Source of the DNA: Acidobacteriota bacterium
GTDB lineage: Bacteria > Acidobacteriota > Vicinamibacteria > Vicinamibacterales > CAVVIG01
Length of the DNA: 51,425 bases
Direction: 5' to 3'
Assembly (NCBI GenBank): GCA_028876655.1
Contig: JAGWRA010000148.1
Coordinates: 1 to 51,425 of the forward strand
Shown: in pieces, positions 41,478 through 51,107 of the stretch
Numbering within the stretch: position 1 is the first letter of the stretch
Layout: each line of letters starts with the position of its first letter
The notes under the pieces: generated by a model
Databases searched by the model: none
The model's input: only the letters and a program-made list of their open reading frames with translations
What the model was told of the DNA's origin: nothing
Position numbers and translations under genes: made by a program

Positions 41478-42167
41478 TCAGGATCGAAATAGCCGGCTGT
41501 AGACGAGCCGGTGCGCCATCTGTTCGACGTCCTGCGCCGGTGCAAAGGCGCGCGGCGGCTGCGGGCCGCGTGCCAGCACGGCCTCCACCACGGGCGGCAG
41601 CCCGGCCAGCCGGCGCGTGAGCACCTGCTGCGCCGCCTGCTGGCCGATCGGCATCAGCCGGAGGGCCGCCGACGCCACGCCGGCGAGCCGGCCGTAGCCG
41701 TACCCGAGCAGCCGCGCCCGCGCGTCCAGTCCGGCGGAGGCCGCCACCGCGCCGTACGCGACCGGCAGGTTCGCCGGCAGCCGGCGCGTGTCGACGGCCG
41801 CGGCGAAGGCCTCGAAGCGGGCCGACGTCTGCAGGCGCCGCCAGGTCGTCACCAGCCGGCGTCCGACCAGGCTGCTGCCGGCCCGCGTCGCCGCCGCCGG
41901 CTTCAGCGCCGTCAGTTCGCGGTCGAGCGCGGCCAGCCCGTCCCAGTCCTCCCGCGCGTAGGCCTCGCCCGCCACGAGCACCGCCGGTCCGTCGCAGCCG
42001 GCCAGCACGACCTCGATCGTGTGGCGCATCCAGAGGTCGAGATCCGCAGCCCCGCGCAGGCGCCCGCCCGCCACCGCCGTTTCGAGGCCGTCGGAGTAGG
42101 CGAACGCGCCGGTCGGGAACAGCGTGTCGTTCAGCTGCAGCGCGCGGAGGAAGGCGAGCGGATCCAC
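41478..42167 (-). CDS. ureF: Urease accessory protein UreF
   Basis: The GTG start at 42167 lies two bases beyond the ureE stop and gives 229 residues. The family motif [13 protein letters not shown] is near the N terminus (SxGxFxxSxGLE in relatives), the helical body follows, and the C-terminal tail ends [11 protein letters not shown], which in UreF contacts UreG and UreD. The long upstream extension of the frame covers ureE in another frame and is not coding. Confidence 0.93.
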   Translation of the reverse strand: MDPLAFLRALQLNDTLFPTGAFAYSDGLETAVAGGRLRGAADLDLWMRHTIEVVLAGCDGPAVLVAGEAYAREDWDGLAALDRELTALKPAAATRAGSSLVGRRLVTTWRRLQTSARFEAFAAAVDTRRLPANLPVAYGAVAASAGLDARARLLGYGYGRLAGVASAALRLMPIGQQAAQQVLTRRLAGLPPVVEAVLARGPQPPRAFAPAQDVEQMAHRLVYSRLFRS

Positions 42168-42169
42168 GG

Positions 42170-42661
42170 TCAGTCGTGGCGGTGCCGGTGGCCGTGCGCG
42201 CGGCCGTGATCGGCCTCGTGCCCCACGCGCGCGATGGCGGGCGTGAAGCGCCGGCGCGCCGCCACGTACGGGATCCGCAACTGCTCGAGCAGCTGCTCGA
42301 CGCCGGGCACGCAGGGACAGATCAGCGCGTCGTCGGCAATCATCAGCGGCTGGTGCCGGTTGCCGATGTGGTACGCCTGCCACGCCCACTCCTGCGGCGT
42401 CTTCGGCGTGATGACGAACACGTCCTCCTCGGCCTCGCGCACCCGGACCACCCGCTGCAGCGGCTCCAGCACGAGGCGGTCACCTTCCTGGAGCGTGACG
42501 CCGGCCGGCAGCGACAGCGCGAACTCGACGCCCTGGTCGGTCCGCCGGCGCGCGTGCCCTTTCTGTCGCTCCTCCCACCCCAGCGTGAGCGTGTCCTCGG
42601 CAGAGGTCCGGGCGGCGCCGGGCGGCTCCTCGTCACGATAGACGCGATCGACGATGACCAT
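42170..42661 (-). CDS. ureE: Urease nickel metallochaperone UreE with His-rich tail
   Basis: The 163-residue nickel chaperone has an N-terminal peptide-binding domain (about 1-75, with [20 protein letters not shown]) and a metal-binding domain (about 76-148) including [12 protein letters not shown] and the conserved His-type nickel site. The C terminus [16 protein letters not shown] has six His residues in 16 and should bind extra nickel, as in Klebsiella UreE. It starts ten bases after ureC. Confidence 0.95.
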   Translation of the reverse strand: MVIVDRVYRDEEPPGAARTSAEDTLTLGWEERQKGHARRRTDQGVEFALSLPAGVTLQEGDRLVLEPLQRVVRVREAEEDVFVITPKTPQEWAWQAYHIGNRHQPLMIADDALICPCVPGVEQLLEQLRIPYVAARRRFTPAIARVGHEADHGRAHGHRHRHD

Positions 42662-42671
42662 GGGATGGACG

Positions 42672-44378
42672 TCAGAACAGAAAATACCGCTGCGCCATCG
42701 GCAGCACCGCCGCCGGCTCGCAGGTCAGGTGGACGCCGTCGGCCCGCACCTCGTAGGTTTCCGGGTCGACGTGGATGACCGGCAACGCATCGTTCAGCTT
42801 CAGGTCGGTCTTGCGCAGGGTCCGGCAGCCGCGGACGGCCACGGCTCTGCGATCGAGCCCCGCCAGCGCGCCCCGGTCCAGCCCCGCCTGCGAGACGAAG
42901 TGGACGGCCACCTGGCTGATGGCGCGGCCGCAGGCGCCGAACATCGGCCGGGCGCGCACCGGCTGGGGGGTGGGAATCGAGGCATTGCCGTCACCGGAGA
43001 AGGCGCCGGCGATGAATCCGCCCTTGACGATCACCTCGGGCTTCACGCCGAAGAACGCCGGCTTCCAGAGCACCAGGTCGGCCAGCTTGCCGACCTCCAC
43101 CGATCCGACCGTGCCGGCGATGCCGTGGGCGATGGCGGGGTTGATCGTGTACTTCGCCACGTAGCGCCGCACGCGCAGGTTGTCGTGGCGGTCGGTGTCG
43201 CCGGCCAGCGGCCCGCGCTGGACCTTCATCGTGTGGGCCGTCTGCCAGGTGCGGCAGACGACCTCGCCGATCCGCCCCATCGCCTGCGAGTCCGACGACA
43301 TGATGCTGAAGGCGCCCAGGTCGTGGAGCACGTCCTCGGCCGCGATCGTCTCGGCGCGGATCCGCGAGTCGGCGAACGCGACGTCCTCCGGGATCGATGG
43401 CGACAGGTGGTGGCACACCATCAGCATGTCGAGATGCTCGTCCAGCGTGTTGCGCGTGAACGGCATCGTCGGATTGGTGGACGAGGGGAGCACGTTCGGC
43501 TCGCCGCACAACCGGATGATGTCGGGCGCGTGGCCGCCGCCGGCCCCTTCCGTGTGGTACGTGTGGATCGTCCGTCCGGCAATCGCGGCGATCGTGTCCT
43601 CGACGAAGCCGGTCTCGTTCAGCGTGTCCGTGTGGATCGCCACCTGCACGTCGAACCGGTCGGCGACCTGCAGGCACTGATCGATGGCGGCCGGCGTGGT
43701 GCCCCAGTCCTCGTGCAGCTTGAGGCCGATGGCGCCCGCCTCGATCTGCTCGACGAGCGCCTCCGGCATGGTGCCGTTCCCCTTGCCGAGGAACCCGAAG
43801 TTCAGCGGGAAGGCCTCGGCCGCCTCGTACATCCGCCGGAGGTGCCAGGCGCCGGGCGTGCAGGTCGTCGCCTTGGTGCCGGTGGCCGGCCCGGTGCCAC
43901 CGCCCAGCAGCGTCGTGATGCCCGCGTAGAACGCCTCGGGGATCTGGTTCGGCGCGATGAAGTGGACGTGGGCGTCGATGCCGCCGGCCGTCAGGATGTG
44001 CCCTTCGCCGGCGAGGATCTCGGTCGACGCGCCGATTTCCATCCCCGGCGTGACGCCGTCCATCAGCCACGGATTGCCCGCCTTGCCGATGGCGGCGATC
44101 CGGCCGTCGCGCACGGCGACGTCCGCCTTGTAGATCCCGGTGTAGTCGACGACGACCGCGTTCGTGATGACGAGATCGGGCGCGCCGCCGGCGCGGCTCG
44201 CGCCCGGCATCTGTCCCATCCCGTCGCGGATGACCTTCCCGCCGCCGAACTTCGCCTCGTCGCCGTACGACGTGTGGTCGCGCTCGATCTCGATGAGGAG
44301 GTCCGTGTCGGCGAGGCGGATGCGGTCGCCGGTCGTCGGCCCGTAGTGATCGGCGTACGTGCGGCGGTCAATCTGCAT
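42672..44378 (-). CDS. ureC: Urease alpha subunit UreC
   Basis: The 568-residue catalytic subunit hydrolyses urea to ammonia and carbamate. All key residues are visible with the classical numbering: His137 and His139 (GIDAHVHF), carbamylated Lys220 ([11 protein letters not shown]), His249 ([12 protein letters not shown]), His275 ([14 protein letters not shown]), flap Cys322 and His323 ([11 protein letters not shown]) and Asp363 (SSDSQAMGR). The start is the ATG at 44378 ([20 protein letters not shown]), which overlaps the end of ureB by 11 bases. A fully functional enzyme is expected. The cytoplasmic location follows from the lack of a signal. Confidence 0.98.
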   Translation of the reverse strand: MQIDRRTYADHYGPTTGDRIRLADTDLLIEIERDHTSYGDEAKFGGGKVIRDGMGQMPGASRAGGAPDLVITNAVVVDYTGIYKADVAVRDGRIAAIGKAGNPWLMDGVTPGMEIGASTEILAGEGHILTAGGIDAHVHFIAPNQIPEAFYAGITTLLGGGTGPATGTKATTCTPGAWHLRRMYEAAEAFPLNFGFLGKGNGTMPEALVEQIEAGAIGLKLHEDWGTTPAAIDQCLQVADRFDVQVAIHTDTLNETGFVEDTIAAIAGRTIHTYHTEGAGGGHAPDIIRLCGEPNVLPSSTNPTMPFTRNTLDEHLDMLMVCHHLSPSIPEDVAFADSRIRAETIAAEDVLHDLGAFSIMSSDSQAMGRIGEVVCRTWQTAHTMKVQRGPLAGDTDRHDNLRVRRYVAKYTINPAIAHGIAGTVGSVEVGKLADLVLWKPAFFGVKPEVIVKGGFIAGAFSGDGNASIPTPQPVRARPMFGACGRAISQVAVHFVSQAGLDRGALAGLDRRAVAVRGCRTLRKTDLKLNDALPVIHVDPETYEVRADGVHLTCEPAAVLPMAQRYFLF

Positions 44379-44790
44379 GGTGTGACTCGGGGCCCCGGCC
44401 GGCGTCCGGGCGCTCGTCGTCCCCCGGCGTCCGGCCCGCAAAGGTCCGGACGCGCGCGAGCGCGCGCTCGCGGACGGCGGGATCGTCGAGCGGGCCGTCC
44501 ACCAGCCCGTTCAGGCCGTGGACGTGGCGGCGTCCGCCGAGCGCGACGAGCTCGACCTCGCGCGTGTCGCCCGGCTCGAAGCGGACGGCCGTCCCGGCCG
44601 GCACGTTCAGCCGCATGCCGTAGGCGCGCGGCCGGTCGAAGGCCAGCCAGCGGTTGACCTCGAAGAAATGACAGTGCGAGCCGACCTGCACGGGCCGGTC
44701 GCCGCGGTTGGCCACCGTCAGCCGGAGGGTCGGGCGCCCGACGTTGGCCTCGATGGGCTCGCTCGCCAGCAGGTATTCGCCGGGCATCAT
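44368..44790 (-). CDS. ureB: Urease beta subunit UreB with C-terminal extension
   Basis: The product is about 140 residues. The start is placed at the ATG at 44790 ([20 protein letters not shown]); a TTG at 44805 would overlap ureA by eight bases. The core contains [40 protein letters not shown] and [17 protein letters not shown]. After the usual end near residue 105 there is a 35-residue polar tail ([20 protein letters not shown] onward, rich in Arg and Asp), longer than the typical UreB. It could be a remnant or a species-specific extension. Confidence 0.95.
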   Translation of the reverse strand: MMPGEYLLASEPIEANVGRPTLRLTVANRGDRPVQVGSHCHFFEVNRWLAFDRPRAYGMRLNVPAGTAVRFEPGDTREVELVALGGRRHVHGLNGLVDGPLDDPAVRERALARVRTFAGRTPGDDERPDAGRGPESHHAD

Positions 44791-44797
44791 GATCGGC

Positions 44798-45100
44798 TCA
44801 GGCAATCGGATGGTGCACGGTCACGAGCTTCGTGCCGTCCGGGAACGTCCCCTCGACCTGGATCTCGGGGATCAGCTCGGCCACGCCGTCCATGACGTCG
44901 GCGGCCGGCAGGATCTGGCGGCCGAGGCTCATGATCTCGGCGACCGTCCGGCCGTCGCGGATGTACTCGAGCAGTTCGGCCGTGATGAGCGCAACGGCCT
45001 CGGGGTGGTTCAGCTTCAGGCCGCGGGCACGCCGCCGGCGGGCGACCTCGGCGGCCGTGAAGACGAGCAGCTTGTCCTGTTCGCGCGGGGTGAGGTGCAT
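44798..45100 (-). CDS. ureA: Urease gamma subunit UreA
   Basis: The 100-residue structural subunit starts [20 protein letters not shown]. It includes [20 protein letters not shown], the [11 protein letters not shown] block and the end [18 protein letters not shown], matching UreA at its normal length. It is the first gene of the operon and is not fused to UreB. Its promoter must lie in the 62 bases between 45101 and the receptor terminator, or transcription must read through that hairpin. Confidence 0.97.
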   Translation of the reverse strand: MHLTPREQDKLLVFTAAEVARRRRARGLKLNHPEAVALITAELLEYIRDGRTVAEIMSLGRQILPAADVMDGVAELIPEIQVEGTFPDGTKLVTVHHPIA

Positions 45101-45162
45101 GGAGGGCCCTGGATGAGGGGCGACGCGGGCCCCGGGCTGACGGGCTTCGGGGCCCCGACGTC

Positions 45163-45200
45163 CGGTTGCGGGCTCCGGCGTGTCCCGGAGCCCGCAACCG
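45163..45200 (-). terminator. Perfect 16-bp terminator hairpin
   Basis: CGGTTGCGGGCTCCGG (45163-45178) and CCGGAGCCCGCAACCG (45185-45200) are exact reverse complements with the 6-base loop CGTGTC. It lies 22 bases after the stop of the TonB-dependent receptor and upstream of ureA on the same strand. It is the strongest hairpin I saw in the window. No T-run follows, but stem length alone suggests termination or mRNA end protection. Confidence 0.75.
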
Positions 45201-45222
45201 TCGCCGGCGAATCAGACGATCG

Positions 45223-48090
45223 TCAGAAGTCGATGCGCAGGCTGATCTCGGCCGTGCGCGGATCGAGTGCGCCGTTCACCTGGTTGAAGAGCGCCCCGTT
45301 CGCCAGGTTGAAGTTGGTGATGGCGTTCGAGTTCAGCAGGTTGAACAGGTCGAAGATCCCGGTGACCTTCACCGTGTGGAACTCCACGGCCTTGTCGACC
45401 CGCAGGCCGAGCAGCGAGACCGTGTCGGAGTAGTTGTTGTTCAGGTTCTCCATGAAGAACTTCTGGGTGCCCGAGTTCGGCAGCTTGACCGTGATCAGCC
45501 GCGCGTAGGCGAAGCCGCTCTGCACCTGCCAGTTGGCCGCCAGCCCGATCTGGTAGGGCAGCTCGTAGCGGCCCGAGAAGTGCAGGTCCCAGGAGTGGGT
45601 CTTCTGGCGGTTCGACACCGACGGGTAGACGTCCTGGTAGAACCCGACCGAAATCGGGTCGGCCGACTGCGGGTTGTTGCTCGACGAATTGGCCCGCAGC
45701 TCGTTGCGCCACGTGTAGTCGAAGCTGCTGTCGAAGAACAGCCCGCGCGCGAACCGCTTGTTGAAGGCGAACTCCAGCGTGTCGTAGTTCTGCGCGCCGT
45801 TGTCGACGCTGGCCGGCATCGTCGCCATCAGGTTGTTGACGACGCCCTTGAGCGACGTCGGGATGTCGTACACCGTGAAGCTCTGCGTCCCCTGGACCAC
45901 GGGCCCGGACGTGCTGTAGTTCTCGATCGTCACCGCCGTCGTCACCGGCACGGTGAACTGCCCCTCCCGCGCCAGGTTGTAGGTCGTGAAGTTGTCGCGC
46001 GTCATCTTCCGGACGTAGGCGACGCGGAACGACGACTCACCCCAGAACTGCCGCTCGTAGGAGGCGTCGATCTCGTCGGTGTACGGCACCTTGATGTTCG
46101 GATCGAACGCCGTGCTGCCCCCGCCCGAGGCGCGCAGCAGCGTCCCCAGGTCCTGCGGACCGTGATAGAGGCCGTCGCCCTCGGTGTTCAGGAAGACGTA
46201 ATCGCGGGTGTTCGTCCCCACCGGGTCGACCCCGGTGAAGGCGTCGGCGTAGTTGAAGTAGAACCGGCCGTAGAAGCCCTTGATGACCGACTTGCCGTCG
46301 CCCGTCGGATCCCAGCTGACGCCGAGGCGCGGCATCACCGAGTTGCGCACGAAGAGCGTCTGCCCCGGCAGGTTGTTCGTCGGGAAGATGCTGCTCAGCA
46401 CGGGGGAAGACTTGCCGGCGTCGTAGTAGAGCCGCTGGCGATCCCAGCGGACGCCCAGCGTGGCCGTCAGCCGGTTGGTCGGGCTCCAGCGATCCTGGAA
46501 GTAGGCCGACACGCGTCGGTCGTGATCGTTCGGCCCGGTCCACGTCTTGCCGAACTGCGCCGGGTCACCGACGTCGGTCAGCCGGATCTCGCTCGGCTTC
46601 CCGTTGGCATCGAGGTAGAGGATCGGGCCCGACGTGCCGCTGCGATCGAACGTCGTGCCGAAGTCCTGCCACTCGAAGCCGGCCTTCAAATCGTGGCTGC
46701 CGACCTTGCTGGGCAGGAAGTAGGTCGCCCGCGCGTAGAACTGCGGCTTGTTGATGCCCGTGTCGAACGGCCCCGCGCCGCTGCCCCAGCCGGCGCCGCT
46801 CGCCAGCCCCGTCACCAGGTCCTGGCGCGGCGGATTGGTCTTGTAGTCCACGTTCGGCTGCTCGGGGAAGTCGAAGGCCGACAGCGCGTAGCTGAGCTCG
46901 GTGAAGAGCCGGTTGGTCCAGACGCGCTGGTACCGGCCGCTGTAGTTCCAGCTCGGGCTGAACTCGGCCAGCGCCGACTCCTTCGGCGTCGTCGCCGACA
47001 GGCCGCGCAGCGGCTCGCCCTTCCAGTTCCACTCGTAGAAGCCCACGAGCGTGTCCCGGCTGGTCGGCTTGTAGGTCTCCTTGTCGGTGAAGGCCTTCAT
47101 GATCGTCAGGTTGGTCGCGATGCTCTGCGGCACCCCCGAGTAGGCCTTGTTGATCCGGAACTGGTTGTACGAGGCGAAGAACCACAGCTTGTCCTTGATG
47201 GCGTAGCCGCCCAGCTCGGCGTGCCCCTCCCAGAACTCGAGGTTCGGCTGCCCCGTGAAGCCGAGTGCGGCCGTCGACGGCGTGATGTTGTTGCCGACGA
47301 AGCTCGACGGCTCGTAGGTGAAGTTCTCGAGCCCGTGGAACGCGTTGCCGCCGCTCTTCACCGTCGAGATGATCGCCGCCCCGGGCGTGTCGATCGTGAC
47401 GTCCCCGCCGGCCGCCGTCACCGACAGCTGGTCCTGCGAGAAGTAGTCCATGTAGTTCATGTCGCCGCTCGAGCCGGACGTCGTGTCGATCCCGTCCATG
47501 TACTCCTGGCTCTGGCCGCGGATGCCGAACGCCTCGTAGCCGGTCTGCTGCATCTTGTGGCTGCCGCCGACGTCGAAGCCCTGCATCCGGACGCCCGGCG
47601 TCTGCGCCAGCGCGCCCCACACGTCGGTCGACGTCGGCACGCCCACGAGCTTCGCCGTGTTCTGCACGTTGCCGAGCTGCGTCGACTGGATGTCGACGAC
47701 CGGCGATTCGGCCGTCACCGTGACGTTCTCCTTGACCGACGCCAGCTGCATCACCATGTCGACCGTCAACGTCTGGTTGACCGCCAGCTGGATGTTGGTC
47801 CGCGTCATCGTGCGGAAGCCGGAGAGGTCGAACTGCAGCGTGTAGGTCCCGGCCGGCAGCGCCGGAATCCGGTAGACGCCGTTCGCCTCGCTGACGGACA
47901 CCTGGGTGCCAATCAGGGCCGGCGACGTCGCCGTCACCGTCACGCCCGGCAGCACGGCCCCCTGCGCGTCCTTCACCGTCCCCGTCAGCACGCCGGCGCC
48001 GGTAATCTGCGCACTCGCCGGCGCCGCCAGCAGCCACACGGCCGCGGCGAGCGCCGCGCCCCATCCCATCCGTCGCATGTGCCCGATCAT
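45223..48090 (-). CDS. TonB-dependent receptor with carboxypeptidase-regulatory-like domain (Oar-like)
   Basis: The product is about 955 residues. The start is taken as the ATG at 48090 because AGGAGG lies six bases before it; ATGs at 48096 and 48105 are alternatives. A signal peptide ends AAPASAQ. The CarboxypepD_reg-like beta-sandwich follows (TGTVKDAQGAVLPGVTVTAT, about 25-105), then a plug domain (about 115-235; QLSVTAAGGDVTIDTPGAAI, STVKSGGNAFHG) and a barrel ending AEISLRIDF. Oar-type receptors are abundant in Acidobacteriota and Myxococcota; the ligand is often unknown. It is not clear whether it brings in a substrate linked to urease. Confidence 0.92.
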   Translation of the reverse strand: MIGHMRRMGWGAALAAAVWLLAAPASAQITGAGVLTGTVKDAQGAVLPGVTVTATSPALIGTQVSVSEANGVYRIPALPAGTYTLQFDLSGFRTMTRTNIQLAVNQTLTVDMVMQLASVKENVTVTAESPVVDIQSTQLGNVQNTAKLVGVPTSTDVWGALAQTPGVRMQGFDVGGSHKMQQTGYEAFGIRGQSQEYMDGIDTTSGSSGDMNYMDYFSQDQLSVTAAGGDVTIDTPGAAIISTVKSGGNAFHGLENFTYEPSSFVGNNITPSTAALGFTGQPNLEFWEGHAELGGYAIKDKLWFFASYNQFRINKAYSGVPQSIATNLTIMKAFTDKETYKPTSRDTLVGFYEWNWKGEPLRGLSATTPKESALAEFSPSWNYSGRYQRVWTNRLFTELSYALSAFDFPEQPNVDYKTNPPRQDLVTGLASGAGWGSGAGPFDTGINKPQFYARATYFLPSKVGSHDLKAGFEWQDFGTTFDRSGTSGPILYLDANGKPSEIRLTDVGDPAQFGKTWTGPNDHDRRVSAYFQDRWSPTNRLTATLGVRWDRQRLYYDAGKSSPVLSSIFPTNNLPGQTLFVRNSVMPRLGVSWDPTGDGKSVIKGFYGRFYFNYADAFTGVDPVGTNTRDYVFLNTEGDGLYHGPQDLGTLLRASGGGSTAFDPNIKVPYTDEIDASYERQFWGESSFRVAYVRKMTRDNFTTYNLAREGQFTVPVTTAVTIENYSTSGPVVQGTQSFTVYDIPTSLKGVVNNLMATMPASVDNGAQNYDTLEFAFNKRFARGLFFDSSFDYTWRNELRANSSSNNPQSADPISVGFYQDVYPSVSNRQKTHSWDLHFSGRYELPYQIGLAANWQVQSGFAYARLITVKLPNSGTQKFFMENLNNNYSDTVSLLGLRVDKAVEFHTVKVTGIFDLFNLLNSNAITNFNLANGALFNQVNGALDPRTAEISLRIDF

Positions 48091-48753
48091 TCCCATCCTC
48101 CTCATGAATCCCTGGACGCGTGTGCCTGAAACACGCCTCCTCACCGACCACCACGTCGAACCGCCGCGCGCCAGCCGGGCTGACGCACGTCGCCACACGA
48201 AACGAGCCACTGGGCGCACACCCGCGGCAGGCCGCGCCGCAGGCGGACAGGGCGGGCACCGGCCCGGTGGCCGGCGCGTGTCGGATGCCCTGGGCCGAGC
48301 AAGCGCCATACCACCACGCGAGCGCCCCCGGTCCCCCCCGATCTGCCCTGCCTGCTATGAATTACTGGAAAAGAGTCATCGTGATGCCGACCGACAATCG
48401 TGTCGAGCTGCCTCGCGTGCGGTGCCGGAAATGTCGGAACGGGACCCGCCCGCCACGCGGCGCTCGCGCCGTCATCCGCCACCGCGGACCGCGCCGATCG
48501 CCCCACCGGACACTTTTGCGGCACGGGCGTCTGCGAGCCGACAACGCTGTCGATCCAGCCGGTGCCTGCCGCCCCTCCCCCGACCAGGCGGCAGATGGTC
48601 GGACACTATAGGGCCGAATCGGTCGCGGGACCGCCAGCTCAGACGTAATTTGTTGGTGACAATTGCAGAACTTCCGTACAACCCGCACACGGTCCATGCT
48701 TTGCCGAGCCGCAGACGTCGTGAACAATGGATGAGCTTCGGTCCGCACGCGCC
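48091..48753. other. Long intergenic region upstream of the TonB-dependent receptor
   Basis: These 663 bases lie between the receptor start and the mscL stop, both on the minus strand. Open frames across it read as arginine- and proline-rich shadows, so I see no gene. Two AT-richer patches stand out, 48355-48385 and 48645-48680, and the second holds the palindromic GACAATTG segment. A minus-strand TATAGT (RC of bases near 48606-48611) could be a -10. The receptor promoter and any regulatory sites should lie here. No clear -35 or small RNA could be identified. Confidence 0.5.
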
Positions 48754-49197
48754 TCACGAGAGCTGCGACGTGCACTGCGGGCACCGGACCGCCTTGATCG
48801 GGATGGTCGTGCAGCAGAACGGACAGTCCCTGGTCGTCGGCGCCGCGGCCACCGCCGGCTCCGGCGCGGGCCCGCGCAGCCGGTTCACCTGGCGGACGAG
48901 CAGGAAGACGCTGAAGGCGACGATCAGGAACTGGATGACGGCGTTGATGAACAACCCGTAGTTCAGCGTCGCCACCCCGGCGGCCTTCGCCGCCGCCAGC
49001 GTGTCGTAGTGCCCGGGTCCCAGCGTGATGAAGCGCTCGCTGAAGTCGACCTTCCCGATGAGCAGACCGAGCGGCGGCATCAGGACGTCGGCCACGAGCG
49101 ACGAGACGATCTTGCCGAACGCCGCGCCGATGACCACGCCCACGGCCAGATCCAGGGCGTTGCCCTTGATCGCGAACTCGCGGAACTCCTTCCACAT
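48754..49197 (-). CDS. mscL: Large-conductance mechanosensitive channel MscL with C-terminal zinc ribbon
   Basis: The 147-residue protein has the MscL core [20 protein letters not shown] (N-terminal helix), [22 protein letters not shown] (TM1), the periplasmic loop and TM2 [20 protein letters not shown]. Instead of the usual charged C-terminal helix bundle, the end reads [20 protein letters not shown], a Cys4 rubredoxin-like zinc ribbon. The channel releases solutes during hypo-osmotic shock. The ribbon may stabilise the pentamer or sense metal or redox state, which is an inference. GGAGG precedes the ATG at 49197, and the upstream gene ends 24 bases before it. Confidence 0.93.
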   Translation of the reverse strand: MWKEFREFAIKGNALDLAVGVVIGAAFGKIVSSLVADVLMPPLGLLIGKVDFSERFITLGPGHYDTLAAAKAAGVATLNYGLFINAVIQFLIVAFSVFLLVRQVNRLRGPAPEPAVAAAPTTRDCPFCCTTIPIKAVRCPQCTSQLS

Positions 49198-49221
49198 GGG
49201 GCCTCCTGTCCGGCGCTCCGC

Positions 49222-49683
49222 TCACGCGGGGGTGACCGGCTCCAGATCCACGTGCAACCCGCCGCCCAATCGCTGGGAATGTTCCTTGTGGCTCCGCATC
49301 CGCGCGTACGGAATCGCGACGAGCACCGTGGCGTCCGCCTGCGGCGCGTAGAACAGCTGCATCGGGCGCGCCCCGGTCGCCGCCGTCAGGGCCCGCGCAT
49401 CCTCGGGCGTCACGTAGGCCAGCATCAGCGTCGTGCCGTCGGCCCGCTTGTGCGCCTCGTACGACTGGTAGATCGGCCGCGCGTACAGCGGTGCCTGCGG
49501 CACGGCCGGCGCCGACACGAAGCCGTAGACACCGGCCGGCTGCCGATCCAGCCCGAGGCCCTCCTGCGCGGGGGCGATCAGCCGGACCCCGTGCGCGGCC
49601 CGCAGCGCGTCGCGCGCCGCCTCGTCGCCCGCCGCACCCGCCGCCACCCGATCCGGTCTCTCCTGTGCTGCCGTCGCGTTCAT
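49222..49683 (-). CDS. Hypothetical protein upstream of mscL
   Basis: The 153-residue protein starts at the ATG at 49683 (MNATAAQERPDRVAAGAAGD). It is not recognised. It has an Ala-rich N terminus, a central proline- and tyrosine-containing part (APLYARPIYQSYEAHKRADG), and a C-terminal half rich in beta strand (TLMLAYVTPEDARALTAATG, then VLVAIPYARMRSHKEHSQRL). There is no signal peptide or membrane helix. A promoter-like TATAAT at 49760-49765 lies about 77 bases upstream. It is likely cotranscribed with mscL. Confidence 0.6.
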   Translation of the reverse strand: MNATAAQERPDRVAAGAAGDEAARDALRAAHGVRLIAPAQEGLGLDRQPAGVYGFVSAPAVPQAPLYARPIYQSYEAHKRADGTTLMLAYVTPEDARALTAATGARPMQLFYAPQADATVLVAIPYARMRSHKEHSQRLGGGLHVDLEPVTPA

Positions 49684-49759
49684 GATCCCAGTGCACCCTC
49701 CGGCGTGTTCCGCTCGCCGGCCGACGCCAGGCGGCGGGAACACGACGAACAAGCCGGAC

Positions 49760-49765
49760 ATTATA
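49760..49765 (-). promoter_or_regulatory. Candidate -10 element (TATAAT)
   Basis: On the minus strand the sequence reads GTTTGGGTATAATGTCC, with a perfect TATAAT at 49765-49760. A -35 box at 16-18 bases is not recognisable. Transcription from here would give a leader of about 70 bases for the gene starting at 49683 and continue into mscL. Confidence 0.45.
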
Positions 49766-49812
49766 CCCAAACGCGACCCGTCGGGCACGGCCCGCTGGTA
49801 TGCTGGCAGGCC

Positions 49813-51012
49813 GTGGCCTTCGATCGAACCGTCCGGCCGGTTCGCGCACTCACCATCCACGCCGATTACGCCTGCCGCCACAGCGGACACTGCTGCACGG
49901 CCGGATGGGCGATTCCCGTGGAGGCCCCGCTCTTTCGCGGGATCGCAGCCGCGCTCGCCGAACGCCGTCTGGCGGCGCCCGGCGACCTGCCGGTGGCGGC
50001 GCTGTTCGACCGCGAGGCGGCACGCCCACCCGATGCGGCCGCCCTGCTCGGCACCCATCCGTCGGGGGCCTGCGTCTTCTTCGACGGCCCGCCGTCGAAC
50101 CTCTGTGCGCTGCAGCGACACGGCGGACCCGCCTGGCTGCCGTCCGCCTGCCGGCATTTCCCGCGCGTCGCGCTGCTGGATGCCCGCGGCACGTCGATCA
50201 CCCTGTCGCACTACTGCCCCACCGCGGCCCGGCAGCTGTTCCGCACCGAGGTCCCACTGGCCGTCACCACCGCTCCCGCCGCCTTTCCCGCGACCGTCGC
50301 GTACGAGGGCTTCGACGCGCGGAAGACCTGGCCGCCGCTGCTGCGCCCCGGGGTCCTGAGCGATCTCGACAGCTACGATCGGTGGGAAGCCCGGCTCGTC
50401 GAGATCTGCGCCGACCACAGGCGGTCGCCGGAGGCGGCGCTGCTCGAGATGGGGCAAGTCACCGAAGCGATCCGCGCGTGGACGCCCGCGTGCGGGCCGC
50501 TCGTCGAGCACGCGAAGGCCCTGTGCGGGGCGGCCGCGCCACCCGCGCCGGCGGCCGAGGCGGCGGCATTCGCGTCGCTGCACATCGCCGCGTCGCCGGC
50601 CCTTCACCGCCTGGTGTCGGCCAGCGTGCCGCCGGCGCTGGTGGCGGCATCCGCGCCCGGCTGGTCGCCGTCTGTCTGGCGCGAACAGGTCGAACCGGCG
50701 TGGCACGGCCTCGCCGGCCCCATCCGCCGCTATCTCGCCGCGCGCAGCTTCGCCAGCTGGCTCGCCTATCAGGGCGAAGGCCTGCGGACCGTGACGGCCG
50801 GCGTCGCCGCCGCCCTGGGCGTGCTGCGCGTGGAGGCCACGCGGCTCGCCGCCCGCGACGACCGGCTGCTGGACGAGCCGCTGCTGCTCGAGGCGTTCCG
50901 CCAGTCCGATCGTCTCCTCGTGCACCTGGCATCCCCCGAGGCGCTCGCCCGGGCTCTGGCCGCCGCAGAGACCATGTCGCCCGTCGCGTACCTGGAGCAC
51001 CTCGGCCGCTGA
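49813..51012 (+). CDS. YkgJ/FliB-like cysteine-cluster protein
   Basis: The start is taken as GTG at 49813 (VAFDRTVRPVRALTIHADYA), giving 399 residues. The N-terminal half has the cysteine cluster of the YkgJ family: YACRHSGHCCTAGWAIPV, then SNLCALQ, LPSACRHFPRV and LSHYCPTAARQL. The spacing resembles FliB lysine-N-methylases and other Fe-S or zinc YkgJ proteins (C-x6-CC, then C, C, C). The C-terminal half is helical and alanine-rich with no recognised domain. Flagellin genes are absent from the window, so a FliB role is doubtful. Metal binding is likely; the reaction is unknown. Confidence 0.8.
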   Translation: MAFDRTVRPVRALTIHADYACRHSGHCCTAGWAIPVEAPLFRGIAAALAERRLAAPGDLPVAALFDREAARPPDAAALLGTHPSGACVFFDGPPSNLCALQRHGGPAWLPSACRHFPRVALLDARGTSITLSHYCPTAARQLFRTEVPLAVTTAPAAFPATVAYEGFDARKTWPPLLRPGVLSDLDSYDRWEARLVEICADHRRSPEAALLEMGQVTEAIRAWTPACGPLVEHAKALCGAAAPPAPAAEAAAFASLHIAASPALHRLVSASVPPALVAASAPGWSPSVWREQVEPAWHGLAGPIRRYLAARSFASWLAYQGEGLRTVTAGVAAALGVLRVEATRLAARDDRLLDEPLLLEAFRQSDRLLVHLASPEALARALAAAETMSPVAYLEHLGR

Positions 51013-51107
51013 CCGCCGCCCCGGCCCGCGCCTTCCCGCATTCGTGATACAACGACGGGACGCGGGCGCGCACCGGCGCGCGCCGGCACTCAGGGGAGGA
51101 GACGGGC

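Noticed and set aside
45166-48129. Plus-strand open frame of 987 codons opposite the TonB-dependent receptor
   Set aside because: The sequence is repetitive in Arg, Val, Asp and His and lacks motifs; the minus strand encodes a clear receptor.
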